64,000 bases of DNA from Flavobacterium kingsejongi (GTDB lineage: Bacteria > Bacteroidota > Bacteroidia > Flavobacteriales > Flavobacteriaceae). The position numbers were made by a program, and so were the translations under genes. The notes below the pieces were generated by a model that ran no database searches, had not been told where the DNA came from, and was given only the letters and a program-made list of their open reading frames with translations. Shown piece by piece: positions 19,405 through 28,430 of this stretch (positions are counted from its first letter, which is position 1; every line of letters begins with the position of its first letter). The DNA lies in NCBI RefSeq assembly GCF_003076475.1, contig NZ_CP020919.1, positions 2,790,001 through 2,854,000 on the forward strand, written 5' to 3'.

Positions 19405-20142
19405 ATGAATGAATCCACAGTAACCAAAATGAAACAAATGAAGCTTTATGGCATGTTTAATGCTTTTAAAACAGCCATTGAAAGCGGGAAAACAGATCAT
19501 TATACCCTTGACCAGTTTGTATCGATGATTATTGATGCAGAATGGGATGAAAGGTACAATCGTCGTATTGAACGAAGTATCACTAATGCCAAATTCCATT
19601 ACAAATCAAATATTGAAAGTATCAATTTTGATGTATCACGTAACCTGGACCGAAACATGGTACTGCGTCTGGCAGAATGCGAATTTATAGAGAAAAACGA
19701 AAACATTTTAATCACTGGAAGCACCGGTGTCGGTAAAAGTTATTTAGGTACTGCATTAGGTTATCAAGCCTGTATACAGGGTTTTAAGGTAAGTTATTTT
19801 AATACCTCAAAATTGTTCGCTAGACTAAAAATGGCTAAAGCAGATGGTACTTATCTACGGGAACTTACCAAAATACAAAGACAGGATGTTATAATACTTG
19901 ATGATTTTGGACTCCAGGCACTTGACAGCCATAACCGAATTACTCTTTTAGAGATCATAGAGGACAGGCATAATAACGGCTCTATAATCGTGACATCACA
20001 AATACCAGTTCAAGGCTGGTATGATATAATTGGAGAAAAAACGATAGCCGATGCAATATTAGACAGACTTATACACCAATCTCATAGGCTTGAATTACAT
20101 GGAGAATCCATGAGAAAGAAAAGAGGAATAAACAAAGAGTGA
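19405..20142 (+). CDS. istB: IS21 helper ATPase IstB
   Basis: 245 residues, DnaC/DnaA-like AAA+ ATPase. Walker A is ITGSTGVGKSYLG and Walker B is DVIILDDFG; QIPVQGWYDIIGEKTIADA and the closing ILDRLIHQSHRLEL are typical of IstB. It assembles on target DNA and recruits IstA. Intact. Confidence 0.95.
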   Translation: MNESTVTKMKQMKLYGMFNAFKTAIESGKTDHYTLDQFVSMIIDAEWDERYNRRIERSITNAKFHYKSNIESINFDVSRNLDRNMVLRLAECEFIEKNENILITGSTGVGKSYLGTALGYQACIQGFKVSYFNTSKLFARLKMAKADGTYLRELTKIQRQDVIILDDFGLQALDSHNRITLLEIIEDRHNNGSIIVTSQIPVQGWYDIIGEKTIADAILDRLIHQSHRLELHGESMRKKRGINKE

Positions 20143-20262
20143 TATTTTATTATATTTGAATACTAATTAACAGATGAAAAAATATAGTTTTTAATCAAAA
20201 CGGAGGTGCTCACTTTGCACCGGAATTAGGTGGTCATTTTGAACTGGAATCAGGTGCTCACT

Positions 20263-21822
20263 TTAAAACGGAATGGGGTGATCAATATAACCGGAATTTG
20301 CAATTGACTTCCCTACCTGGATATTAGTAGTTGTTCCATTTGTATTATTTCGTAATCTTTCAAATAATAGGTTTTCGAAGTTTGGATCAATACTAAAATC
20401 GCTACCGTCCACATCATATTTTGCTTTTAAATCTCCATACCCAATTTCACCACCCTGATTGGTTCTGAATTTTTCGTTTAAAATTGTGCCCGAACTTTTA
20501 TATTTAAAAAATATTTCTTTATAAACGTTTGGCTTTTTGATTCCTATTACATCCGAATCAATATTTCCAGTAATATTTATGATTTTACCTTTTGAATACC
20601 AATCATCCAATGGCATTATTTCAAAATGTGTAGAATCAATGGGAATTATTACAAGATTGTGGGTTCTAATTAGTGATGTAAAAAACTCTGTCACTTTTAA
20701 TTTAGGCAATTGATCATTTATACTTACACCTCCAATTAAAGTCTGTTCCGGGTTTAGAGCATTAACGATGTACACATGTGGATTTGGAAATTTAAGTCCA
20801 AATGTTGATATCCTTGATGCGAATTGGAAACCGGCTGCTGATTTAATTTTAAATTTAAGCGTATAGGCCCGTATAACTGTAGATGAAAATTCTATACTCG
20901 ATTGTCCTTCGGATGATAAAGTGATGACATTTTCACCGTTAACCTCAATAGTAAAAGTGTATTCGGTGTTTTCAAATCCAGGCGATGGTATAACCAGAAA
21001 TGTTGTGTTTGCCTGACTAAATCCAGAATAAGTTACAGTGTTATTTGCAGCATTAAAAAAAATTGGATCATCGGATTGATTTACAGTCATATCTATATAT
21101 TCATAGTTACCCAGGACCTTCATTTTTTCCTCGGTATTATGCAGCCACATGTATAGCTTTGTGAATATAGCTCTGTCAAAAAATGTACGTGTAAATGACA
21201 CGCCATATTTTACTTCAGTTGCTTTTATTATCTCATATAGTTGAATTGCCGGTTTCAAATCGGTGAAATTTATACTGCCGTCGTTCGTAAGTATGTCATT
21301 TGAATTAAGTGTACCAGCTTCGAAATTTCTAATTGATGAAATCAATGGATAGTAAATACTTCCGTTTGAAATGTTATTTTCACGGGTGGCCTTAAAAACA
21401 GTCTGTTCGTTGTATGGATGATCAAGGTGTGAGAAATCCAATACACTTAATTCATCATCGCCAAATAAATCGTTTAGGTTTTTCAGATTGCCGAAAAACA
21501 TTAAAGTGTAAAAAGATATCTTCCCCTTTTTAACAGATACAGAATTTAATTGAATCACCCCGACTTTGAAGGTATAAGTGCCAATTTCTATGAAAGCGGG
21601 TTGCCGCATATTTGCATTAAATGAATTGTTGATATCAACGTTATAGTAGTGTTTGAACATTTTATTGTTCACATCACTTCCAGGTACCGTAAACGATTGG
21701 GAATACTCTGTGAAAACTTTTCCCAGATCGTTAATTTTCTGAACGGATGAATTTATTTCGATTGTTTCGTCACCAAATAAATCTAATTTTTTACCATTTA
21801 TATAAATTGCTACTGATATCAT
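20263..21822 (-). pseudogene. Phage tail protein, 3' end cut by IS21 copy A
   Basis: 519 residues, of which the last 13 and the stop come from IS21 (junction at 20302/20303). The N-terminus is beta-rich: ISVAIYINGKKLDLFGDETI, then GKVFTEYSQSFTVPGSDVNN and MFKHYYNVDI, a pattern I associate with a conserved tail/baseplate protein of Bacteroidota prophages. The start ATG overlaps the stop of the 633-residue gene by one base. The original length is unknown. It is truncated at the point where the prophage is interrupted by host genes. Confidence 0.65.
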
Positions 21823-23723
21823 TATTGTACATTATTTATTTCGTCAAAAGAATATTTGAATGTCATACTGTAATTGATAAGTTTATCAATTATTTTACTT
21901 TTAAATTCAACACTATTCGTTTCAAGGTTTACCGGGAAAATAATTCCATTTTCAATTATCCAAATCGATTCCGATAGGATCAGTTCTTTTATTATTTCAT
22001 TTTGATCTTCTCGGACATACCCCGTATTAAGCAATAGCCGGGTATTACCATTCAAATTATAATTTTTTGTCTGGTGCTTGACGATAGAATATACCCCGTG
22101 ATCTGATATAAGCCCACGGTAATCTTCGGATGTTGTGGAAGTAGTTTTTTTTGAGGTCTTGTTGAATGGAAATGCCTGAGGAAAACCGTATTTATTTATA
22201 AAAACCACATTGATAGGATTATAAAAACACTCATCTAATACTTCAACGGTTATGCTTCTGGTTTCACTAGGATACACTAATTTTACGATTAACCTATCGG
22301 TTGTTGCTGATAGACTATTCAGATTCAATGAAGCAATGTTTTCATTATTTATTTCTGCGGAGAAATCAAATGCCAGTATTTGCCCATTTACTTCAACCTG
22401 ATTAATCCCTACGGTCACAAAGTATATTCTGAAATCAGATTCTCGGTTCATAATATGGTTATTTCCGGTTATAAGCACATTACTTTCCGGAACGTAGTTA
22501 TACCCTTCTGTAAAATATCCATACCCATAAATACCCAATGCTATTTGCGTTCTTGTATAAACCAAATTAAGATTGTCAAATGCATTTAATTCATACCTTA
22601 CCCATTTTGATGCATCAGGTTGTGAAACTTCTAAGCCAGGGTTTTGATATGCATTTATGGTACTGTCTATATTTTCTTTCACCAAATTTGATATGTCAAA
22701 AGAAATTATACTTTGGCCTAACTGGATGACCTGTTTACCTAATGTGTAATTGGGGGTAGTAGGTATATCTGCTAATGAACCTTTCCACATGTATACCGAC
22801 ATTTCTACACGATCATAAACAGTGTTGGGTATGATCCTTACAGTATGGGGTGATCGTGCCATTATTAGACTAACAGAGCTATCGAACTGGAATGATTTTG
22901 TACAACCCAGACGGTCGCGAATGTAAACAGTATAGTTCGAGTACTCGACATTGTCGAATATGTACCATGCTTGAAAGTTTAATCCATCAATCGAATACTG
23001 GTAATCCTCCCATGTACTGGCCGGTATGACTCCGGTGATGGATATATTTAGAGCGGTTCCGGAATATGTGATATTTACGTTGTTGGCCTCGAGGCTATCA
23101 AATACGGGCATGATTACGCTGCTACCGTCCGATGCTTCTACCTTGTAGGAATATCCCCTTTGTTTAACGATATCAACCTGTTGATCGATTCCTGTATGTG
23201 TGGTGACCTCATTAGTACTTAGGTTAGTGACCGTCAGTGAGGTTGAAAATGTGGTGATACTCAGTGTTGAAAAATTACAGGGATCAGCCGTGTACGGAAT
23301 GAGAATTCCTGATATTGTGATAAATGGGGAGTTTGAATATTCAACCCCAACATCAGCGAGTATCAATCCACTTTTATAAATGTGATGGCCGCCATAAAAG
23401 AAACTGCCTGTTCCTGTTCCTAAAACTCTTTTTATGACTACTATATTACCGTACCTGGTAACAGTATATTGTTTATATATGGCTGTTGGGCTATAGTCCA
23501 ATAGGAGTGAGGCCACAAAGTTTATAGCACTGCGTTCACCGGCAATTGCTGTTGGTGTCCCAACTGGAACCTGGTTCGGTCCGGTGCGGTTGGTAAACCA
23601 GTTTTCAATTATGTTGTATTCGACATTTTCTATGTAGGTGGAAGAACCACCTAATACAGCTAATGTACTTCCGTTAATCAGATCTTCATTGAATTGCAGT
23701 TTACAGTATCTATATTGAGCCAT
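21822..23723 (-). CDS. Phage tail protein with SprB-like motif (paralogue of 2587-4581)
   Basis: 633 residues, predicted beta-rich. Residues about 58-75 have IAGERSAINFVASLLLDYS, matching GGERSAINYFAA in the 664-residue protein at 2587. The middle carries YQYSIDGLNFQAW and YTVYIRDRLGC, like the SprB-type repeat end. C-terminal sequence includes SKKTTSTTSEDYRGLISDHG. I infer a virion surface protein. Finding two such proteins, each next to a different hub-like protein, suggests a duplicated tail module or two fused prophages. The gene itself looks intact. Confidence 0.55.
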   Translation of the reverse strand: MAQYRYCKLQFNEDLINGSTLAVLGGSSTYIENVEYNIIENWFTNRTGPNQVPVGTPTAIAGERSAINFVASLLLDYSPTAIYKQYTVTRYGNIVVIKRVLGTGTGSFFYGGHHIYKSGLILADVGVEYSNSPFITISGILIPYTADPCNFSTLSITTFSTSLTVTNLSTNEVTTHTGIDQQVDIVKQRGYSYKVEASDGSSVIMPVFDSLEANNVNITYSGTALNISITGVIPASTWEDYQYSIDGLNFQAWYIFDNVEYSNYTVYIRDRLGCTKSFQFDSSVSLIMARSPHTVRIIPNTVYDRVEMSVYMWKGSLADIPTTPNYTLGKQVIQLGQSIISFDISNLVKENIDSTINAYQNPGLEVSQPDASKWVRYELNAFDNLNLVYTRTQIALGIYGYGYFTEGYNYVPESNVLITGNNHIMNRESDFRIYFVTVGINQVEVNGQILAFDFSAEINNENIASLNLNSLSATTDRLIVKLVYPSETRSITVEVLDECFYNPINVVFINKYGFPQAFPFNKTSKKTTSTTSEDYRGLISDHGVYSIVKHQTKNYNLNGNTRLLLNTGYVREDQNEIIKELILSESIWIIENGIIFPVNLETNSVEFKSKIIDKLINYSMTFKYSFDEINNVQ

Positions 23724-23732
23724 TATGTTATA

Positions 23733-24239
23733 TTATTTTAATGAGTATTTCAATAAATTGTCGAAATCTAAACCGAAGCCTTCAATTATTTCGTCCGGTA
23801 ATTTCTGGTAAGCTCTCTCAAATGGAGTTGTGAAAAACTTTGTCGGCTTAATTCCATTTTCATAAATGCTTTTTGCTATTGCGAACTGCAGCGATTTCCG
23901 GCTCGTAAATTGCCCCTTTTCATTTCGTGGAGCGATGTTCCTTCGAACTACCCATTGATTGAAAGCAGAAGGCGGTGGCATCTTATCCTTATATGAATAT
24001 GGTGTATCAAATCTTTTTTTAGTACCGCTAACACCTTGGTCTTGAAATTTGCCGTGGGGGGCCATTAGAAAGGCTAATTGAAAACTGTTATTGCTTACAT
24101 TAAAATCAAATCCTAAACTATTATACAGCTCACCGGATGCGGTTTTCTTTTCCTTAGTTAGGTTGGTACGGGATTGCTGTATGACATATTTACAGAAATC
24201 GTTTAGAGCTTTTTTAGTATTATCTAAATTCATCAGCAA
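23733..24239 (-). CDS. Phage tail-completion/neck-like protein
   Basis: 168 residues, mixed helical and beta. Features: ALNDFCKYVIQQSRTNLTKEKK near the start, then GELYNSLGFDFNV, and APHGKFQDQGVSGTKKRF, which resembles the substrate-like loop of HK97 gp10-type neck proteins, followed by FNQWVVRRNIAPRNEKGQF and FFTTPFERAYQKLP. It overlaps the previous gene by 7 bases and is followed 9 bases later by the 633-residue gene. Role inferred from pattern and order. Confidence 0.5.
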   Translation of the reverse strand: MLMNLDNTKKALNDFCKYVIQQSRTNLTKEKKTASGELYNSLGFDFNVSNNSFQLAFLMAPHGKFQDQGVSGTKKRFDTPYSYKDKMPPPSAFNQWVVRRNIAPRNEKGQFTSRKSLQFAIAKSIYENGIKPTKFFTTPFERAYQKLPDEIIEGFGLDFDNLLKYSLK

Positions 24240-24688
24240 ACTTTAATTTCAGTGTTAGGAATCAATAGTTCTAATTCTGTACCCCACCCATCAAGTAGGT
24301 TGGCAAATTCACCGATGATTGGGTTTGCCTGAGGTTCTCCGTTCAATTCGATATTATGATCGTTATTCAAATTTTGCAGCTTTACGATTCCCCGGTTCAA
24401 TATTGCTAAGCAGGTATTCAAATTGTCTAACTCATTATCGTTACCTAAAAATTTATCCTTTACCGATTGCTTTGATATATTCCGGAGGTCTACAACAACA
24501 ATTTCGAATGTAATTGAAATATAGCTACCTTGAATGCGAGAGCTTACAGCCCGTAAATGAACCAATGGGAATATGTTTTTCTTATCAATGTCCATAAGCG
24601 ATGACAACCCGTGGGTAATCGTATGTACATTGATATCTTCCCGGAATAGATTCTTTAATAATTCAATGGCTAAATAGAAACTTCTCAT
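24233..24688 (-). CDS. Phage tail-terminator-like protein
   Basis: 151 residues. N-terminal helix (FYLAIELLKNLFREDINVHTI), then beta strands including ISITFEIVVVDLRNISKQSV and a conserved-looking FANLLDGWGTELELLIP. The ATG (24688-24686) overlaps the TGA of the -1 frame of the upstream chaperone gene (ATGA). Size and position between the chaperone and neck-like genes suggest a tail terminator or joining protein. Family not firmly recognised. Confidence 0.45.
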   Translation of the reverse strand: MRSFYLAIELLKNLFREDINVHTITHGLSSLMDIDKKNIFPLVHLRAVSSRIQGSYISITFEIVVVDLRNISKQSVKDKFLGNDNELDNLNTCLAILNRGIVKLQNLNNDHNIELNGEPQANPIIGEFANLLDGWGTELELLIPNTEIKVC

Positions 24689-25448
24689 GTTGTTGGTGTA
24701 TTTTTCTTTAATAATATCCTCTGTAATTCTGCTTTAGCTGATTCGAATTCGAGGAAGAATAAAAATTCATGAATATTCAATTCGTTGACTACTTTTTTGA
24801 ATTGTAAAGGGTCTCCATTCCCAGCTGCATAAATGCTTTGATACCACCCCCATTCAGCATTGAAATTCGATTCAGCGCTATAATTTGGGCTGTCTCCTTC
24901 GACATCATCCCTTGGGAAGATTCGAGAGTAAGTAGCAGTAATTCGTTGCTTAAATTGTAAAAAAAAAGCTGCGCACCTAAGAAATATTCGGCCGGTGAAT
25001 CCATTAGTATTTTACTGTAATTCTCCGATCCTTGGTATTGTTCTATGCTGTATAGGTGATTGCCTTTTCTGCGTAACCAATTCCGTTTTATCTTTACTAC
25101 TGGCCGGTACATTACCGCCATTGCATTATGCCAGGTGTCTGATGTATGAATGTATGATTCAAGATCAATGTATTCACCCGCTGACATTTTTTCCATGTTT
25201 GGCATGAATCCGAATTCAACTCCTTTGTGTTTAAACGTCTTGTGGAATTCAGGCTCCATTTTAAGAACGTTACTAATAAGCTCCGATATTTCGGTATGGT
25301 CATTCAAAGGGATGTACTTTACTGCATCAATTGATATGTTACAAAATATAGATATCAGTTTGTTGTTATCCTTATTCGGTTCTGCTGCCCACTCAATAAT
25401 TTGCCTGAGTTTGATATCCTTTAAATCCTGTGGAATAATTAGTTTCAT
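24685..25448 (-). CDS. Tail-assembly-chaperone-like gene with -1 frameshift
   Basis: In frame 0 the product is 219 residues, stopping at 24789. At codon 163 lies CTT TTT TTT TAC, a run of nine T. Slipping back one base opens a frame of 91 more residues that reads as better protein (EWGWYQSIYAAGNGDPLQF, then LNIHEFLFFLEFESAKAEL) and stops at 24685 in an ATGA overlap with the next gene. The joined product is about 254 residues. The WYQSIYA pattern is one I associate with a conserved tail gene upstream of the tape measure in Flavobacteria prophages. In many siphophages this gene pair is made by programmed -1 slippage. A lost T in a run of ten, real or a read error, would look the same. Confidence 0.65.
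24959..24967 (-). promoter_or_regulatory. Putative -1 slippery site (nine T)
   Basis: On the minus strand the run reads, in frame 0, C TTT-containing codons CTT TTT TTT TAC. The heptamer T TTT TTT obeys the X XXY YYZ rule for -1 slippage. After slippage translation continues TTA CAA TTT AAG into the long downstream frame. Confidence 0.55.
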
Positions 25449-25479
25449 ACTGTATAATCATTTTATATCGTTTTGTTCC

Positions 25480-26970
25480 CTATCCGATGACGGGTAACCC
25501 GATCTTCTTTAGGTCAAATATTCTTTTCATCATAAGCCCATCGAGCAAATCGGGAGAATCCCCGCTCAGGTATTTTTGTTTCATTTCGTCTTTAGATATC
25601 AAACCTTCTGGTTCCTCATCGATCTTCTTTTTTTTCTTAATCGCTTTACGTTCGAATTCTAAACGTTGGCGTACGGTCATCTTATCATCGTACATGGTCA
25701 TGGCCACACGTTCAGATATGTACTGTTCGATGATTTCGCCATCGAGGTAATAACATTGTGCCTTTAGATTTTTAAAGTTTCGCTTATCGCCCTTATTGGG
25801 ATTCTTCAAAGCTTTTGAGTTATTGTCAAATGGGACTGAATTTGGGATGAATGAATTTTCACTACCTCCGATAAATGCTCCCACACCATTAGCGTCATAA
25901 GTGACTTTTGAATTGGGTACTGAGTGTCTGGTTTGCATTAGCTTAATAGTATCGGTCACATCCTTACCTGATGACTTATCAATAATTTTTATATCTTCCC
26001 ATCGGTTGCCGTCGAAATATGATATGACTAATTTATTACTTCCCATCATTGCCACATCGACGGTAATGCATTTAGTTCCCGGCTTGACAAAGTCATTGGT
26101 AAAGTAGTCCCTGAACATGGCATAGTCGTAAACATCACTTGGATTGATAGCTGCTTTCCAGTTACCGTCCATTAGTTGTTTACGTGAGTTCTCATCTTGT
26201 GCTGCAAGATTGGCCAGGTAGTCCGGGTTCACATCAAGCAGTTTCTTATTTTCGTATATGGACCCGCCTATGAATGTAATGGACTTGACAAAATGCTTTG
26301 GGTCCACATTGGCCCGTTCAGATAATGGCCCGATAAAGTACCAAGCTTTCTTTATGCATTCAACTACACTATCCGCCCATATCATATTTTCACCGTCCTT
26401 AACGAAATACCTTATGACTCCCTGTCTCGCTTTGATTGGATAGCCCTCATCGTCGATCCACCAGGATATCAGTTCATATACCCAACTGTCTGGATCAGGG
26501 TTGCATGTGGCTCGTATGTAGGGCTTCACACCTGATACTGATCTATTACGTGATAGAAGATAAAAGAACGTTGATTTAGAGAAGTGTGTTAACTCGTCAA
26601 ACCCGATAAACGGGATTTGCGCACCTTGCCAACTAATTACATTCTTCTCGTGTTCTAAATGCGAAAACTTTATTTTAGCACCGGATTCGAATTTCCAGAA
26701 TAGGTCCGTACTATTTGATACACCGCCAGCCAAGTTGTACAATTTATTAGATTCATCCCATAGCCCCCCTGCTGCTTTAATCTGGGTAGTAAGCCTCCGG
26801 AATATTACCCCGTTGAAATCTTTGTTTTTTACGTCTCTTAATGGGTCAATTAATAAGCAAAAGGTTTTTCCGGATCCTGCAGCACCACCACCAATCACGA
26901 TATCGGCAGGCGATGAAAGTGCGAGCATTTGATAACCGGGTTGCGGCCTGATGATATTAATCTCTTCCAT
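25480..26970 (-). CDS. terL: Terminase large subunit
   Basis: 496 residues. The packaging motor and nuclease that cuts concatemers and pumps DNA into the head. Walker A is GGGAAGSGKT (27-36); Walker B with the catalytic Glu is IGFDEL (122-127); CNPDPDSW (157-163) is the coupling region. The nuclease half has VDVAMMG with Asp305, YDANGVGAF near 355 and GDSPDLLDGLMM near 474-485, giving the expected acidic residues. It overlaps the small-subunit gene by 14 bases. It is followed directly by a tail-chaperone-like gene; no portal or capsid gene comes next, which is unusual. Confidence 0.9.
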   Translation of the reverse strand: MEEINIIRPQPGYQMLALSSPADIVIGGGAAGSGKTFCLLIDPLRDVKNKDFNGVIFRRLTTQIKAAGGLWDESNKLYNLAGGVSNSTDLFWKFESGAKIKFSHLEHEKNVISWQGAQIPFIGFDELTHFSKSTFFYLLSRNRSVSGVKPYIRATCNPDPDSWVYELISWWIDDEGYPIKARQGVIRYFVKDGENMIWADSVVECIKKAWYFIGPLSERANVDPKHFVKSITFIGGSIYENKKLLDVNPDYLANLAAQDENSRKQLMDGNWKAAINPSDVYDYAMFRDYFTNDFVKPGTKCITVDVAMMGSNKLVISYFDGNRWEDIKIIDKSSGKDVTDTIKLMQTRHSVPNSKVTYDANGVGAFIGGSENSFIPNSVPFDNNSKALKNPNKGDKRNFKNLKAQCYYLDGEIIEQYISERVAMTMYDDKMTVRQRLEFERKAIKKKKKIDEEPEGLISKDEMKQKYLSGDSPDLLDGLMMKRIFDLKKIGLPVIG

Positions 26971-27490
26971 TCTTCGGTATTTCGAATAACGTTATGTTTG
27001 TTTGCTTTTGCTCGTTGTCTTTGTTGTAGCCTCCCATGTAGCGTATCAGCTTATCGATAGCCGCCTGTTTGTCTGAGGTTTTTATTTTTCTATTGATACC
27101 CGTGGACTTACGTTCAATTCCCCGGCCTTCGAACTCTTCGAATGATTCGATCTGTTCGATACTATTACGGGCGCTCTTTGGTATTTCCTGTATTTTCTTT
27201 AGGTTTCCGCTTTCATCATAGATATCAACTATATCAAATCGTGCGATGTCCGAAAGGATGGAAATGCATTCATCAATAGACATCTGATTTCGCTTGTACA
27301 GATCGTGCTGTATTTCTTTTATCCTTGCCGTTATATTGGGGTTTTCGTGTAATTCGAATGCTGCCCTGTTTACTGTCTCGGGTTTCATTTTAGAGGCAGA
27401 ATAAGCCTCACGATAAGCCACGGACTTATTCCCCAACCTAACGTAAGCCTGGCAATAATTCTCCTGTTTTATCGTGAGGCATTGAATCAT
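26957..27490 (-). CDS. terS: Terminase small subunit
   Basis: About 177 residues from the ATG at 27490, which overlaps the preceding stop as ATGA; a TTG at 27508 is a weaker alternative. The N-terminus LTIKQENYCQAYVRLGNKSVAYREAYS is the DNA-binding helix-turn-helix pattern of Terminase_2-type small subunits. AAFELHENPNITARIKEI and CISILSDIARFDIVDIYDE follow, then SDKQAAIDKLIRYMG near the C-terminus. It selects the packaging site and recruits TerL. Confidence 0.85.
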   Translation of the reverse strand: MIQCLTIKQENYCQAYVRLGNKSVAYREAYSASKMKPETVNRAAFELHENPNITARIKEIQHDLYKRNQMSIDECISILSDIARFDIVDIYDESGNLKKIQEIPKSARNSIEQIESFEEFEGRGIERKSTGINRKIKTSDKQAAIDKLIRYMGGYNKDNEQKQTNITLFEIPKNGRD

Positions 27491-27684
27491 GATACTTTGT
27501 TTTTCCAATTAGCTAAATCAGTATCGTTAACATAGTTGCATTCCTTCCTTACCTTATCTTTGTTACTTGGGTCCTGGAATGATCGTTTCCTTTCTCTGGA
27601 TAAAAGAAAGTTTCCGAATGCAACTAATTGTTTTGTGGTGAACATTTGTTCTTTGTCTGGTTGGTGATCTACTTGATTTTTCAT
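27487..27684 (-). CDS. Small phage protein upstream of terminase
   Basis: 65 residues, charged, no membrane segment. FTTKQLVAFGNFLLSRERK is a helix reminiscent of a conserved small ORF in Flavobacteria phages. It is packed between the 106-residue gene (1-base gap) and terS (4-base overlap). Family not recognised. Confidence 0.5.
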   Translation of the reverse strand: MKNQVDHQPDKEQMFTTKQLVAFGNFLLSRERKRSFQDPSNKDKVRKECNYVNDTDLANWKNKVS

Positions 27685-27685
27685 T

Positions 27686-28006
27686 TTAAATCGATTTTTT
27701 AAGTTTTTTAATAATTCCTTTCCAAACCCCAGGGCAGCTTGTACATGGATTAAAATTTTTTACCTGGTAAACCTTACAGTAAGATTTTATTATCATTTCC
27801 TGATCTGATGCGGTTAATGTCATCTTATCCAATATTGGTTTTAAGATTTCCGCTTCCACCTCTGTCAGCTTGCCTTTAAACGGGAACATGCTGTTCATCG
27901 CTTCCTGCCTCTTCTTACAGCCTTCACATGGTTTTATACCTATGGCTGTTGTAACGTTCGCTATAACATCCCCGATTCCCCGGCTTTTTGAATCGCTATT
28001 TTCCAT
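27686..28006 (-). CDS. Small Cys-rich phage protein
   Basis: 106 residues. The N-terminus GIGDVIANVTTAIGIKPCEGCKKRQEA has a CxxC pair; a second, CTSCPGVWKGI, is near the C-terminus, so a zinc site is likely. It overlaps the 3' end of the sigma-factor gene by 46 bases. The G-I-K-P-C-x-x-C-K-K-R pattern is one I have seen in prophages of this phylum; the function is unknown to me. Confidence 0.6.
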   Translation of the reverse strand: MENSDSKSRGIGDVIANVTTAIGIKPCEGCKKRQEAMNSMFPFKGKLTEVEAEILKPILDKMTLTASDQEMIIKSYCKVYQVKNFNPCTSCPGVWKGIIKKLKKSI

Positions 28007-28428
28007 ACCTTTTTTTTTGTTGATACGATTGTTTTATTTATTGACTTCAAAGAAATCCCCGTTTCCTTGCTCAATGCCCGCTGTGACATTTCCATTGTAA
28101 TATTCAGTAACTCCCTTTCGTAGAATGGTAGGTTTTTAATCTCTTCGATTACTATTTCACATACAGTATCTCTTTTTACATCATAGTCTGAGCAATCATC
28201 GATTATCTGAAAGTCACCAATACTAATATGCCGTTTGGACTTATTGACCTGGTGCAGGAATATATCTTTCATGGTCTTGAATATGTACCAATCGGTTACC
28301 GTCTTTTCTTTGTCTGAGAAGTACAGATACATTTCCTGAACCAGATCGTCAGCAGTGTCTTTGCTTTTGCAAATCTGAAAGGCCATTCTACGCCAAACAC
28401 TATCACGTTTCACTAATTCAGGAAGCAT
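27961..28428 (-). CDS. Phage-encoded ECF-like sigma factor
   Basis: 155 residues. Region 2-like WRRMAFQICKSKDTADDLVQ (about 12-31) ends in the DDLVQE motif used for core RNA polymerase binding. Region 4-like LPFYERELLNITMEMSQR and ALSKETGISLKSINKTI form a helix-turn-helix for -35-type recognition. A sigma factor immediately upstream of the terminase genes suggests a switch for late-gene transcription. The family could also act as a non-sigma DNA-binding regulator, as some phage RinA-like proteins do. It looks intact. Confidence 0.75.
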   Translation of the reverse strand: MLPELVKRDSVWRRMAFQICKSKDTADDLVQEMYLYFSDKEKTVTDWYIFKTMKDIFLHQVNKSKRHISIGDFQIIDDCSDYDVKRDTVCEIVIEEIKNLPFYERELLNITMEMSQRALSKETGISLKSINKTIVSTKKKVWKIAIQKAGESGML

Positions 28429-28430
28429 AT

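Larger units (their letters stand above)
17661..20302 (+). mobile_element. IS21-family insertion sequence, copy A (no target duplication)
   Basis: 2642 bp, starting TGGAAAAACCGGTCAATTTG and ending CCGGAATTTGCA, the TG...CA ends of the family; ends were fixed from copy B at 31481-34122, where the 5-bp duplication is clear. The flanks here are TAAGG and ATTGA, so there is no duplication. The left flank is a host peptidase-like gene and the right flank a phage tail gene, both broken at the IS. It contains istA and istB. The encoded proteins are identical in all three copies, which points to recent spread. Confidence 0.93.
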
